Shown one piece after another: positions 15,082-23,208 of a DNA stretch of 64,000 nucleotides. The DNA is taken from positions 248,001 through 312,000 of IMG/VR virus record IMGVR_UViG_3300041411_000080; one strand, given 5' to 3'. A program made the position numbers and the translations under genes. This stretch comes from a virus. How positions within the stretch are numbered: position 1 is the stretch's first letter; each line of letters starts with the position of its first letter. The notes below the pieces were generated by a model that did not search any database, was not told the DNA's origin, and saw nothing but the letters and a program-made list of their open reading frames with translations.

Positions 15082-16056
15082 TTAGACTACCATGCCATCG
15101 TCATCGATGCTGTCGTCTGGATCGAGCAGCGGGTTACGCTGTACGAACATTGCTTGCTTACGGACTTGTTCGGTGCGGGTATCAGCGATACCCTTCATGA
15201 TTTCCACAACGCCTACGGAGTTGATCACGAAGTGCATTTGGTCATCAGTCACATCGGTATCATCAGCTTTCATAATACCGGCAGTGCGAACGATAGGGTT
15301 ACCGAAAGCGTATTCCTTGGACTCATCCAGATACAGGCTGGCTGTAGCGATTGGTTCAGGGATTGCTTCAGCATCTTTACGGCTGGTCTCGATATGCAGC
15401 TCACATACCTGAGGAGCCAGTTCCTTATGCTTGTCAGTGAACCGTACCCAGTTCGATACGTCATGCACATCAAGACGTACATGATTACCGTTGGTCAGGC
15501 ATACCACACGACGGATGTTCTCTGCGACGCTACGGTTAATAGCATCGAAGGTAATACCGTTTACGTTCGGGGTGTAGTTAACAACGATCGGCAACTTCAT
15601 ACGCATGGAAATGGCTTCAAGCGATTTCATGGTATCGATATCGTTTTGCAGAACCTCAGGAGATTCGGTTGCACCGATTACGAAGCTTACGAACGAAGCA
15701 CCGCGTTGAGCCAATTGGTTGGTGATCAATGGAGCAAGAGTAGAGCCCGAGCCACCACCCAACGAATAACCGAGGATGTAGAAGTCAGCTTCTGGCAGGG
15801 TTGCCATGAAGTCCTTGATCTGATCACGGATCAGAGGCAGGATGTACTTACGGTTCTTACCAGCACCACGAGTACCCTTAGTCAGGAACACGTTGGTTTT
15901 CTTGTGAGCGTCAACCAGGTTCTTGTCGCAGGTATCAACACAGTGGACGTTAGGCAAGTCCACCAAATGGGTAGCGATGTTAAGACCAGCACCACCAGCA
16001 AAGATCAAGCAGGTTTTTACTGGATCAGTGGATTTTTCAAAATCGTAAGGTGTCAT
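15082..16056 (-). CDS. phuZ: PhuZ, phage tubulin/FtsZ-like GTPase
   Basis: A 324-residue tubulin-superfamily protein. The nucleotide-binding signature GYSLGGGSGS (about residues 94-103) is the tubulin G-box, and LIFAGGAGLNIATH near residue 17 is the first glycine loop. The C-terminal tail is highly acidic (DPLLDPDDSIDDDGMVV), as in phiKZ-family PhuZ, where the tail mediates filament contacts. PhuZ polymerises in the host cell to centre the phage nucleus and carry capsids to it. Here it is the last gene before a terminator in a unit reading from about 19083. Length matches known PhuZ proteins. Confidence 0.92.
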   Translation of the reverse strand: MTPYDFEKSTDPVKTCLIFAGGAGLNIATHLVDLPNVHCVDTCDKNLVDAHKKTNVFLTKGTRGAGKNRKYILPLIRDQIKDFMATLPEADFYILGYSLGGGSGSTLAPLITNQLAQRGASFVSFVIGATESPEVLQNDIDTMKSLEAISMRMKLPIVVNYTPNVNGITFDAINRSVAENIRRVVCLTNGNHVRLDVHDVSNWVRFTDKHKELAPQVCELHIETSRKDAEAIPEPIATASLYLDESKEYAFGNPIVRTAGIMKADDTDVTDDQMHFVINSVGVVEIMKGIADTRTEQVRKQAMFVQRNPLLDPDDSIDDDGMVV

Positions 16057-16113
16057 CTAGTAAAGCTCCGAGCAATTGATTAGTGAAACATATGGTTCTA
16101 CAACTGAGTAGAC

Positions 16114-16404
16114 TTAAGCCAACAGGTCTACGATTTCAGATCCGTTACGATCTTTCAGGAAACTGGCAAGGTACTCTGCATCGTCCTTCGCCAATGCACC
16201 CAGCTGCCACTTATGTTCTTCGCCCTCGACGATGACTGCACCGCTCTCCGGGCCAGCATTACGAACAATAGCAAGCGCTAGGTTATTAAAACCCTTCAGC
16301 GTATTCACGCCAGTTTCTTTCATCAGCGTATCGATCGATTCCCGATTGAAGCACACTACGGTGTTACGGGAGAAAGCATACTTAATTGGAGATGGAGTAG
16401 TCAC
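16114..16404 (-). CDS. Hypothetical protein, 96 residues, GTG start
   Basis: Starts at a GTG whose bases overlap the upstream TGA (GTGA), with GAGG ten bases before. The protein (TTPSPIKYAFSRNTVVCFNR) is acidic, and its C-terminal half is helical. It lies between PhuZ and the 167-residue gene. Unknown function. Confidence 0.7.
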   Translation of the reverse strand: MTTPSPIKYAFSRNTVVCFNRESIDTLMKETGVNTLKGFNNLALAIVRNAGPESGAVIVEGEEHKWQLGALAKDDAEYLASFLKDRNGSEIVDLLA

Positions 16405-16904
16405 GCAGATAGATCCTCGGGGAAGAATTCATAACGAGATTTTACCTTACCATTCATACGTAAGGTGAAGGTCAGTACACGGTGGTTATTGAAACGCTCA
16501 TAGCTGCCGCCATCACGGATGTGAGATTCGATCAGGCTATACATCAACTTAATTTCAATACGGTCTTTATGGTAACCGATATCGTTAAACCAATGTTGAA
16601 TCACAGACCGTGAAGGGATCTTACGGGTAGGATCAATCTCCGGGAGAGTTAGGTTGATGTTGTGCGTAACCAACCCTTCCGAAGTATAGAACGTGAAGAC
16701 CGTACCTTTACCGAACAGCTTGTTGTTCATGGTGTAGAAACCCTTAAGGTCAATACACTCACGAGAGATTCGTTCGATCTCACGAGCTTGATGGTTAGTC
16801 AATGGAATACCATCTAGATGACATGCTTCCAACAACTGGCCCATATCAATCACTGTGGTCATTGCACCCAAAGCTTCAACCATTACATCTGGTTTAACGG
16901 ACAT
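16401..16904 (-). CDS. Hypothetical protein, 167 residues
   Basis: The start at 16904 (MSVKPDVMVEALGAMTT) follows GAGGAG; the frame extends further upstream without a ribosome site. It contains a beta-rich core (GKGTVFTFYTSEGLVTHNIN) and a C-terminal strand pair. No family recognised. Confidence 0.72.
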   Translation of the reverse strand: MSVKPDVMVEALGAMTTVIDMGQLLEACHLDGIPLTNHQAREIERISRECIDLKGFYTMNNKLFGKGTVFTFYTSEGLVTHNINLTLPEIDPTRKIPSRSVIQHWFNDIGYHKDRIEIKLMYSLIESHIRDGGSYERFNNHRVLTFTLRMNGKVKSRYEFFPEDLSA

Positions 16905-17052
16905 CCGTAGTCTCCTCTTCTTTAGGGGTTTCGATCGACAGTCGGGAGAACTTAGTGCCCACGGTAAGGACCACTTGCTTACCCGCGTCAATAGCGTCTT
17001 GCAGATCGGCGTTCAGATTACTATGCTTTTGATTAGTTTTGAAAGTTGGCAC
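16894..17052 (-). CDS. Small hypothetical protein, 52 residues, GTG start
   Basis: Starts at GTG (17052) with AAGGAA nine bases upstream, overlapping the end of the previous gene by 20 bases and the start of the next by 11. Sequence begins PTFKTNQKHSNLNADLQDAI after the initiator and ends with an acidic KEEETTDVR tail. Coding is supported by overlap geometry and the ribosome site. Confidence 0.6.
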   Translation of the reverse strand: MPTFKTNQKHSNLNADLQDAIDAGKQVVLTVGTKFSRLSIETPKEEETTDVR

Positions 17053-17320
17053 GGCATGAATTTCCTTGATTAAAGAATGGGTCGCTAGCGATTTGAAGTG
17101 CGATGGTTTGCAAAGGATTCTTAACTAGGCCGCCGGTGGTATGGGCAGCGTAACTAACCGATTGACTGCGTGCAGTTACAATGGCTTCAATCTTGGCTTT
17201 GAGAGCGAGTAACTCGTCAGTGCGTAGAAGACCGAGTGAAGAATCACTGTAACTCTGTTTACCACACGTGCAAGGATTATCCCAGCACGCACCACAGTTA
17301 CCTAAAGACAAGTTACTCAT
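17033..17320 (-). CDS. Small cysteine-rich protein, 95 residues, possible zinc site
   Basis: The N-terminus holds CGACWDNPCTCG (residues 9-20), four cysteines suited to binding zinc. A helix (ELLALKAKIEAIVTARSQ) follows. It lies directly downstream of the 583-residue gene, with 11 bases between. Confidence 0.7.
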   Translation of the reverse strand: MSNLSLGNCGACWDNPCTCGKQSYSDSSLGLLRTDELLALKAKIEAIVTARSQSVSYAAHTTGGLVKNPLQTIALQIASDPFFNQGNSCRANFQN

Positions 17321-17331
17321 GTTAATACCTC

Positions 17332-19083
17332 TTAATGCATTTCGATATTGAAGAAGCCTTTGTTGAAACGAACTGTAGCCAAAGGACGATAGCCACCACG
17401 TGCCTGGCGCAGTACACGGAAGACATTAGCTTCAGCAGCATCGACCATGAATGAACGACGCACACCTTGATACTCGAGATGTGGAGTCAACACAGCACCG
17501 ATTTGAGAACCGATAGCACACCGGTTAGCAGCGTAGATCTTGTCGAAGTGGTCACGGTCATACGCGGATGGAGTAACAGTGTTCAACTGCTCTTCATCAC
17601 AACGTGCCAAGAACTGAAGAAACTTATCGTGAATGTTGTGAACATCACAATCAATCACGAGACGGCTTTCTTTCGCACGTCTTGCCTCAGCAAAGATTTT
17701 CGAAAAGGTTGGCCAGATCTCACCATTGACTAGCGCTGGTTCCGACACAGTAGCTTCTTCTACTTCAGTCGCTTCAGGTTTATCGCCAGTGGCGAGTTCT
17801 TCAAGACCGATCAATGCTGCTTCAAGATGACCTTTACTAAACTTCAACGAATCCACAATACGTTGCAACTCAGGTGGGACAATGTCCTTAGCCGATTTGA
17901 CGTAGTTAGGGATCAACGTCGCGATGATCTCGTCGTATTGATCCAGAGGGAAGTTCTTCTTAACGAATTGAATCAATCGTTGAGTGATCTCTTCATCGCT
18001 CTTACCGGTATTGGAACCTTTCAAGATAACACCTTTGATGGTTGGTACTCCGATTGCAGGTTCAGCGACCGGGTAAGTCGCAATCGAGTAATCACCCTCA
18101 TTGCTATTACGGATAACGGTTTTGGTTTTACCGTCCTCATTGTAGAAGTACTTAACTGTTTCCTTGAAGTTAGGACTACGGCTAATATTCGCAGTACGGC
18201 TAGCCTCAAACAGGAAGTCCTCGACTTTACCGATGTTACCATCTTCCAGCCACAGCTCGTAAGCGGTTTTCTCTTGCACAGGTGGGTTCACATTGGTCCT
18301 CAGCATTTGCCAATCTTTACCGAACATGTTAGTACAGATTTGATTGATGATCTCTAGAGATTTACTTTTAGCCAGAAAGTAATCCTCGTACTTTGGAATT
18401 CTAAGTTTCATGGAGAGTCCACTGTTAGGTAATGGTACAGTAATGCCAACCTCTTCAGGGGTCTTCACAGTTTGTGGTTCCAGCGCTTCACTGAATGTGT
18501 CTACGCGCTTAGCGATAACTGGATCAGCTGATCGAGCTAACTGCATACGACGACTACGTTCATCCAGTGCATCGGTATCAACGACCTGCTTACCATCAAC
18601 TACCTTAACGATCTCTGGTAAGACTTGTGGATTAGCATCCTTAGGATGATATCCGATATTGGCTTGATCAGTTCCACGTACAGGGAAGAATAGATCAGCA
18701 AAGACTCTATGGAGCATTGGAGATTCAGACACTTTACATTTATCCTTGGGGAATAGGGATGGAATGATTACGTTGTTATAGTAATCTTGATGTAACTGCG
18801 TTCGTGAACGTAATTGCTCACGATAGTCAGGTAACGCTGTTTGGTACAGCTTATTGACTGCAAGAGTAATCTCTTCTACGTTGTCTGCATTCATCGATAG
18901 TAATAACCAATCGATGGTAGCTTTCACATCACTTGGAATATGGAGTCGCTGTAGCACTCCACGACCATTTACTTCACCAATCAGATCGTCCCCATACTCA
19001 GCTACGACCTTATCCCAGTCACAGTAAGTGTGTAATGTAGATACACGACCATTTGCACGCTTAACGCGATAGTAGTGCTGCAT
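17332..19083 (-). CDS. Hypothetical protein, 583 residues; candidate nuclear-shell protein
   Basis: The start at 19083 (MQHYYRVKRANGRVSTLHTY) has GGAGGGG directly upstream. A large soluble protein with an alpha/beta N-terminal part, a mid-region containing EVGITVPLPNSGLSMKLRIP, a low-complexity acidic linker (KPEATEVEEATVSEP, about residues 445-460) and a C-terminal alpha/beta domain. It is the first gene of the unit that ends with PhuZ and has its own promoter-like box and a GC-rich leader hairpin. The length is close to phage-nucleus shell proteins (ChmA, about 600 residues), and the context would fit, but I cannot confirm this by sequence. Other possibilities are an RNA polymerase accessory subunit or a structural protein. 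Confidence 0.8.
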   Translation of the reverse strand: MQHYYRVKRANGRVSTLHTYCDWDKVVAEYGDDLIGEVNGRGVLQRLHIPSDVKATIDWLLLSMNADNVEEITLAVNKLYQTALPDYREQLRSRTQLHQDYYNNVIIPSLFPKDKCKVSESPMLHRVFADLFFPVRGTDQANIGYHPKDANPQVLPEIVKVVDGKQVVDTDALDERSRRMQLARSADPVIAKRVDTFSEALEPQTVKTPEEVGITVPLPNSGLSMKLRIPKYEDYFLAKSKSLEIINQICTNMFGKDWQMLRTNVNPPVQEKTAYELWLEDGNIGKVEDFLFEASRTANISRSPNFKETVKYFYNEDGKTKTVIRNSNEGDYSIATYPVAEPAIGVPTIKGVILKGSNTGKSDEEITQRLIQFVKKNFPLDQYDEIIATLIPNYVKSAKDIVPPELQRIVDSLKFSKGHLEAALIGLEELATGDKPEATEVEEATVSEPALVNGEIWPTFSKIFAEARRAKESRLVIDCDVHNIHDKFLQFLARCDEEQLNTVTPSAYDRDHFDKIYAANRCAIGSQIGAVLTPHLEYQGVRRSFMVDAAEANVFRVLRQARGGYRPLATVRFNKGFFNIEMH

Positions 19084-19269
19084 ATCCCCTCCATAGGGCA
19101 TATTCGTGCAGACATAGTCTACACTAAGAATAAGGAATATTATTCGAGGGCCCCTACGGCCCCCTCTCATAATATACTATTTATATCTAAGTAATTCATT
19201 TAAAAAGCAAATTACAAAAGCTCTTTAGTAAACAAGTTTACTGTTGTAAATTGCTTCTCCTAGAATTAC
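19084..19269 (-). promoter_or_regulatory. AT-rich promoter region with GC-rich leader hairpin
   Basis: 186 bases between genes. On minus, TATATTATG at 19168-19176 follows an AT-rich stretch. Immediately downstream is a run able to fold on itself (GAGGGGGCC, GTAGG, GGCCCTC, 19146-19166), then about 60 bases of leader to the start at 19083. No coding frame is visible. A GC-rich hairpin directly after a TATATTA box is not seen at the other promoters here. Confidence 0.5.
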
Positions 19270-19863
19270 TTATGCGGCGGGCGGGGTCACCAGCATCCCG
19301 CTGACCAGCCGATCGAATTTCTCGTCATCGAATACATCAAGCGTTTTGGGACAGGTCTCGGCGATGTCGAGATCCTTTATGCATTCAAGGCTACCTTTGG
19401 CGTATATCCTACCCGATGCACTATGCTCATGATTAAAGCCGCCACATGGAACACGGTAAAAATCAGCTTCAATGTCATAAGCAATGATCTTACCGGGTAG
19501 ACCCTCCAATTTAGGCTTATCGCGCATGATGGTCAGATGAACTGGGTTATCTAGAGTCTCGATCGAAATGAATGTCTCTACGTCAAACTCAGTATCTAGC
19601 TTACGACAACCATCATAGTAACCTTTGTTCGGACGCTCATACAGGTAAGGGCTTGCCAGATGCTCGTCCATCCTCTTTCTGAACCGAGCTACACGATCAA
19701 CTACCTTTGGATCTTCCATTTGAATAAGCCACTTATTTACAGTAGCTTTAAATTCTGGAGACGGTTCAAAGAACCAGAAGGTAGCATTACGGAATGAAAT
19801 GATATTCCAAACGTCGTACAGAGCCCACAGGTGCTTTAACTTACCTTTGCTGATGCGTGACAT
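19270..19863 (-). CDS. Hypothetical protein, 197 residues, SKGK family
   Basis: N-terminus MSRISKGKLKHLWALYDVWN matches the N-termini of three upstream genes and one at 36403. The rest is a larger, unrelated-looking domain with two cysteines around residues 143 and 163. It is the last gene of the unit starting at 21873. The shared first 12 residues suggest a common targeting or interaction tag. Confidence 0.75.
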   Translation of the reverse strand: MSRISKGKLKHLWALYDVWNIISFRNATFWFFEPSPEFKATVNKWLIQMEDPKVVDRVARFRKRMDEHLASPYLYERPNKGYYDGCRKLDTEFDVETFISIETLDNPVHLTIMRDKPKLEGLPGKIIAYDIEADFYRVPCGGFNHEHSASGRIYAKGSLECIKDLDIAETCPKTLDVFDDEKFDRLVSGMLVTPPAA

Positions 19864-20032
19864 TCAATACGTCCTCAATGAGCTTACGATGCGTTGGAAG
19901 GTCTTCTGACGCTACACCTGGAGTCACCGATAGTAAAGCTAGTCCGGCAAAGTACCGAACCCGCATATCCTGAACGGTATTGGCTGTAGACTGATATGGA
20001 AACGACAAACTAATGGCTGGAAGATTAGACAT
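19841..20032 (-). CDS. Small hypothetical protein, 63 residues
   Basis: The start at 20032 (MSNLPAISLSFPYQS) has AAGGG upstream; the frame continues upstream without a usable start. It contains MRVRYFAGLALLSV, a short hydrophobic stretch, then a charged tail. It overlaps both neighbours by 8 and 23 bases. Confidence 0.65.
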   Translation of the reverse strand: MSNLPAISLSFPYQSTANTVQDMRVRYFAGLALLSVTPGVASEDLPTHRKLIEDVLNVTHQQR

Positions 20033-20357
20033 CGGTCGGACCCTTCTCAGTGAATAGTGTAACCATAGGTAACCCATGACGAGGTTGTCCAGTACTCTTG
20101 TCGACCTCAACCACACGTTGTCGTCTAACTGGAACATCCAACGCTAGGTAAGATTCAGGTATACCCATTTCAACCATGAGCTTATTAGCATTCTCAGTTA
20201 ACCTGCGGCGAAAATCCAACCGTTTGGCATTTAAAGCTTTAAGCTGTGAATGCGTAAGAACTGGTTGGCTGAACACCTCACGGAGTTTACCGAGTTGCAT
20301 CAGACCACGGTATACCTGAACTAGATACTGACGCTTACCCTTGGATACTCTGGCCAT
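20025..20357 (-). CDS. Hypothetical protein, 110 residues, SKGK family
   Basis: Starts MARVSKGKRQYLVQVYRGLM after GAGGGG. Very basic in the first 60 residues (KALNAKRLDFRRRL). Shares the SKGK-x2-(Y/F)L N-terminus with 19270, 20335 and 21359. Unknown function; a nucleic-acid-binding role would suit the charge. Confidence 0.72.
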   Translation of the reverse strand: MARVSKGKRQYLVQVYRGLMQLGKLREVFSQPVLTHSQLKALNAKRLDFRRRLTENANKLMVEMGIPESYLALDVPVRRQRVVEVDKSTGQPRHGLPMVTLFTEKGPTDV

Positions 20358-20601
20358 TAGACTGGTACCCCTCTAATATTTCATTTCTGATCTTTTGGAG
20401 AATTGCTTCTGTTGCAGCAGATGGTTTAACGAAAGGTTTAATTTCTACATTTCGTGAATTAGTGCAGAGTGTGGTACTTAAGCTCTGTGCCTTCGCAGCT
20501 AAAGCAAAAAGATCTATTTTACCGTTACGGATAAACTTGTCACGAAATACCATAGCGGCAATATGGTCAACCAGAAACTTTCTTTTACCTTTACTAATCA
20601 T
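20335..20601 (-). CDS. Hypothetical protein, 88 residues, SKGK family
   Basis: Begins MISKGKRKFLVDHIAAMVFR, the shortest form of the SKGK N-terminus. Basic overall. Overlaps the downstream family member by 23 bases. Confidence 0.7.
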   Translation of the reverse strand: MISKGKRKFLVDHIAAMVFRDKFIRNGKIDLFALAAKAQSLSTTLCTNSRNVEIKPFVKPSAATEAILQKIRNEILEGYQSNGQSIQG

Positions 20602-20977
20602 CTATCCAGTCCTCATCGTCTAGTGACGGGTTAACACAATTTTCAGAACGTTTGCGGTGCCACGCATTATCTCGGATGGCAGCTTCTTCGAAGAAGGTTG
20701 TGTAACCACCTACCCCTTCGTAATCACGTTCCCCGGCCTTACCCCATAGGTTCATTCCGGTACGACGATATTCAGCAGCGTCTTCATGACCACCCACCTC
20801 AGTACGGCGATCAGATTCAACTGGATCATTACGTGCCACGGTCTCATCACGGAAGTAGTTATGTGACCATTCACACCCCATTCCGTTAGATGCTGTTCTT
20901 ACTTGTTCGTAACACCGATATTTGTAGCGCTTGAGACCTCGGTTAAGCCCCCGGAAGAGAGTTACTGATGATGACAT
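20594..20977 (-). CDS. Hypothetical protein, 127 residues
   Basis: The start at 20977 (MSSSVTLFRGLNRGLKRYKY) has GGAGC upstream. Rich in arginine and acidic residues, with many tyrosines and tryptophans and a DEDWIDD C-terminus. It overlaps the preceding membrane protein by 35 bases. No domain recognised. Confidence 0.7.
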   Translation of the reverse strand: MSSSVTLFRGLNRGLKRYKYRCYEQVRTASNGMGCEWSHNYFRDETVARNDPVESDRRTEVGGHEDAAEYRRTGMNLWGKAGERDYEGVGGYTTFFEEAAIRDNAWHRKRSENCVNPSLDDEDWIDD

Positions 20978-21131
20978 AGCACGCTCCTGTGTAAACCACC
21001 GCTGAGGCAATGTAGAGTACCCGGCGATCTTTAGCATCCCAGTTAGGACTCAGACTACCCAACATGAAAACGTAGCTGGCAAGAACAACACTAATGGTCA
21101 AGCAAACAATACCGATAATAACCCAAGGCAT
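20943..21131 (-). CDS. Small two-pass membrane protein, 62 residues
   Basis: Two hydrophobic segments: residues 3-25 (WVIIGIVCLTISVVLASYVF) and 39-56 (VLYIASAVVYTGACYVII), joined by a charged loop (NWDAKDRR). Likely inner membrane. Function unknown. Confidence 0.7.
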   Translation of the reverse strand: MPWVIIGIVCLTISVVLASYVFMLGSLSPNWDAKDRRVLYIASAVVYTGACYVIISNSLPGA

Positions 21132-21141
21132 GATCTAATCC

Positions 21142-21357
21142 TTATTTGCAGAAACTGAAGAGTTGGCCGAGCGATGGAGTAGCTGGCTTTGGAGCAGGTT
21201 CATCTGGTTGGTAATTAAGCATCCCATTACTATCGGTAAGCTTAAAACCTTTAACCTCATTAGCCTTGGCAGCTTCTTGTTTGAGTGCGTACTGACGATT
21301 GTGTTCGGCGGTTGCTGCAATCTTACGGATACGGTGGAAACTATTCTTTTTAGCCAT
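21142..21357 (-). CDS. Small basic protein, 71 residues
   Basis: MAKKNSFHRIRKIAATAEHN at the start; the EHNRQYA segment recurs as EHNRAYT in the 69-residue protein at 25466-25675. Proline-rich C-terminus (DEPAPKPATPSL). Starts after GAGG. Confidence 0.7.
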   Translation of the reverse strand: MAKKNSFHRIRKIAATAEHNRQYALKQEAAKANEVKGFKLTDSNGMLNYQPDEPAPKPATPSLGQLFSFCK

Positions 21358-21358
21358 G

Positions 21359-21568
21359 TTACGCCTCGAAGTGATAATTAATTGTTACGGTGGCACCTGT
21401 AACATCATAGGGTTTATTTTCACAACCTACCGGATACATGTTCGTGTACATCTTACCACGGTGATATCCAGTGAGAAGACCAGTCTTGAGATTTTCACAC
21501 AATACAAAATCACTGTAACCGAATAGGTCACGGAGATAACGGAACTTACCTTTAGATATTCGTGCCAT
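21359..21568 (-). CDS. Hypothetical protein, 69 residues, SKGK family
   Basis: Starts MARISKGKFRYLRDLFGYSD, a close match to the other SKGK proteins, followed by a short beta-rich domain. Second gene of the unit headed by 21568-21873. Confidence 0.72.
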   Translation of the reverse strand: MARISKGKFRYLRDLFGYSDFVLCENLKTGLLTGYHRGKMYTNMYPVGCENKPYDVTGATVTINYHFEA

Positions 21569-21873
21569 TAGTTTCCACCATGGTCGTTATTAGGATGCCA
21601 GCGATCCCGAGTGTTGGAGTTAGATCGAGCATCACCACGGAACCAAAGATTTGTTTCAGCATTGGGACTAGCTTCAAGGACCAAGATGTTACCATCGGTA
21701 CCACGTCTCACCCGTCCTGCATACCAACAACATTCTGCATCTCTTTCTTCTCGATAATGCAAAACAGCTTGACGATTAGTATACATAACGAAACGACTTG
21801 GATCTCGTCCCATCATAACTCCATCACGCTGTCCGTGGTAACTAGCAGTTTTTAAATCATGACGTACGCCCAT
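21568..21873 (-). CDS. Hypothetical protein, 101 residues
   Basis: The start at 21873 (MGVRHDLKTASYHGQRDGVM) follows GAGG; the frame extends upstream across the promoter block, which is not credible. Arginine-rich with an NSNTRDRWHPNNDHGGN tail. First gene after the promoter-like block. Confidence 0.72.
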   Translation of the reverse strand: MGVRHDLKTASYHGQRDGVMMGRDPSRFVMYTNRQAVLHYREERDAECCWYAGRVRRGTDGNILVLEASPNAETNLWFRGDARSNSNTRDRWHPNNDHGGN

Positions 21874-21902
21874 GTGAGCCTCGTTAATGAAGATACCCAA
21901 CC

Positions 21903-21927
21903 ATGATATAAATTTGAAATAAATTGT
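21903..21927 (-). promoter_or_regulatory. Promoter-like block (TATATCAT variant)
   Basis: Minus strand AATTTATTTCAAATT followed by TATATCATGG, near-identical in layout to 11013-11045, and 30 bases before the start at 21873. Confidence 0.6.
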
Positions 21928-21929
21928 GT

Positions 21930-21961
21930 TGACGACATAAACCCCTACCCGAAGGTAGGGG
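21930..21961 (-). terminator. Intrinsic terminator with TTTATGTCGTC tail
   Basis: Minus strand: CCCCTACC-TTCG-GGTAGGGG followed by TTTATGTCGTC. It ends the 119-residue gene. The tail is not complementary to the 5' side, so it is conserved as sequence rather than as stem. Confidence 0.85.
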
Positions 21962-21967
21962 CTATTA

Positions 21968-22327
21968 TTACGCTGCGGGGAGCCACACACTCAAGTCATA
22001 CACACCGGGCTGCGCTTTAAAGATGTAGGCTGTTACAGATTCAGCATCTGTACCTTCACCTGGCCGCAGACCGATTACAACGGTATCTTCCCCATTCAAC
22101 AGTAGACGTTGTGTACGTACTGTCTCAAGGCTAACACCGTCGGCGTCGACGACTGGAGTAAACGCTTTAGATTCTTCAACGAAATGAATCTTGTCTGGGA
22201 TCGTAGTAAACGGAGCCATGTTAAACAGCTTCATAACCAAACGCTTCATTACAGCAAGGGGAAGCATTTTAGCAGTAGCTACAGCAGCTAAGTCATACTC
22301 GAATTTGTCAGCAATTGAAAAAGCCAT
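21968..22327 (-). CDS. Hypothetical protein, 119 residues
   Basis: The start at 22327 (MAFSIADKFEYDLAAVATAK) has AAAGGA upstream. Helical N-terminal half with KMLPLAVMKRLVMKLFNM, then a beta-rich C-terminal half. It overlaps the preceding gene by 20 bases. Unknown. Confidence 0.72.
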   Translation of the reverse strand: MAFSIADKFEYDLAAVATAKMLPLAVMKRLVMKLFNMAPFTTIPDKIHFVEESKAFTPVVDADGVSLETVRTQRLLLNGEDTVVIGLRPGEGTDAESVTAYIFKAQPGVYDLSVWLPAA

Positions 22328-23123
22328 TCTGTGGTCCTTTCGTAGTAAAGTACGTGTGGTATGCGCGAAGGATTGGGTTATCCAAATCCATCTCCTGATA
22401 ACGGATGCGTACCTCAGTATCAGTGGAGTGGTCACGGTAGGCAACCCCTACAATCGTGAACCGTTTCAGGTCTTCAAGTTCTTCGTTTTCAATGCGAAGG
22501 AACTTAACCCCGATCTTACGGAAGCGCTTCAACAGTACATCTGTACCATAGGCCACTTTCGAAACGATATCGGGAAGTTGGATAGGCATGTCGCTATAGA
22601 AATCATTCCATTGATCTTTCGTCATCGGTTCAGCATGACGGAATGTCGGTAGGTAATCGGTTTGGAATACGATAACCCCCAGATCTTCTTGTATGGGTTT
22701 GTGAATCACATGAGACTTCATCGGTACACGAGACAACTTGTACAATGTAGTCGTATTCGTTTCTTCCATGGCCTCTAGGAGGTCCTCCATGGCACGATTA
22801 ACGCCACGGTTATACACGAGTTCTCTGAAGCGCCAATCGCGCTCAAAAGCTTGCTCAGGAGATTCCTTGGTGAATTCCTTAGTCACACTGTATTCGATTG
22901 TTTCGCCAGTAATGTTATCAGTCACAATGAACGCATAAGTCATTGCATCTATACCGGTCCACTGAACTTTGAATTGTTCAGGCTTGCATGGTACTACACC
23001 TGCACGCTCGTCTTTCAAATAGACAAACATATCTTTCAGGTGAGCCCAAGTGTCACAAGGGCATCCGAGATACTCAAACGGAATGTTTGAATCTGGGACT
23101 CCTCTAGGGTTGCAACAACTCAT
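22308..23123 (-). CDS. Hypothetical protein, 271 residues
   Basis: The start at 23123 (MSCCNPRGVPDSNIPFEYLG) has GAGGT upstream; cysteines at residues 3, 4 and 22 could form a metal site. A long alpha/beta protein with no recognisable motif; the central EQAFERDWRFRELVYNRG is a charged helix. It heads the two-gene unit ended by the 21930 terminator. Confidence 0.72.
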   Translation of the reverse strand: MSCCNPRGVPDSNIPFEYLGCPCDTWAHLKDMFVYLKDERAGVVPCKPEQFKVQWTGIDAMTYAFIVTDNITGETIEYSVTKEFTKESPEQAFERDWRFRELVYNRGVNRAMEDLLEAMEETNTTTLYKLSRVPMKSHVIHKPIQEDLGVIVFQTDYLPTFRHAEPMTKDQWNDFYSDMPIQLPDIVSKVAYGTDVLLKRFRKIGVKFLRIENEELEDLKRFTIVGVAYRDHSTDTEVRIRYQEMDLDNPILRAYHTYFTTKGPQNGFFNC

Positions 23124-23164
23124 GGTTACAGACCTCGATAAAGTTATTGGATACAAATGATAAA

Positions 23165-23202
23165 AGAAAAAAGAAAGCTAACCCCCTCCATTACGGAGGG
23201 GG
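23165..23202 (-). terminator. Intrinsic terminator
   Basis: Minus strand: CCCCCTCC-gtaat-GGAGGGGG followed by TTAGC and a T-rich run. Ends the 238-residue gene at 23209. Confidence 0.8.
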
Positions 23203-23208
23203 CTATTA

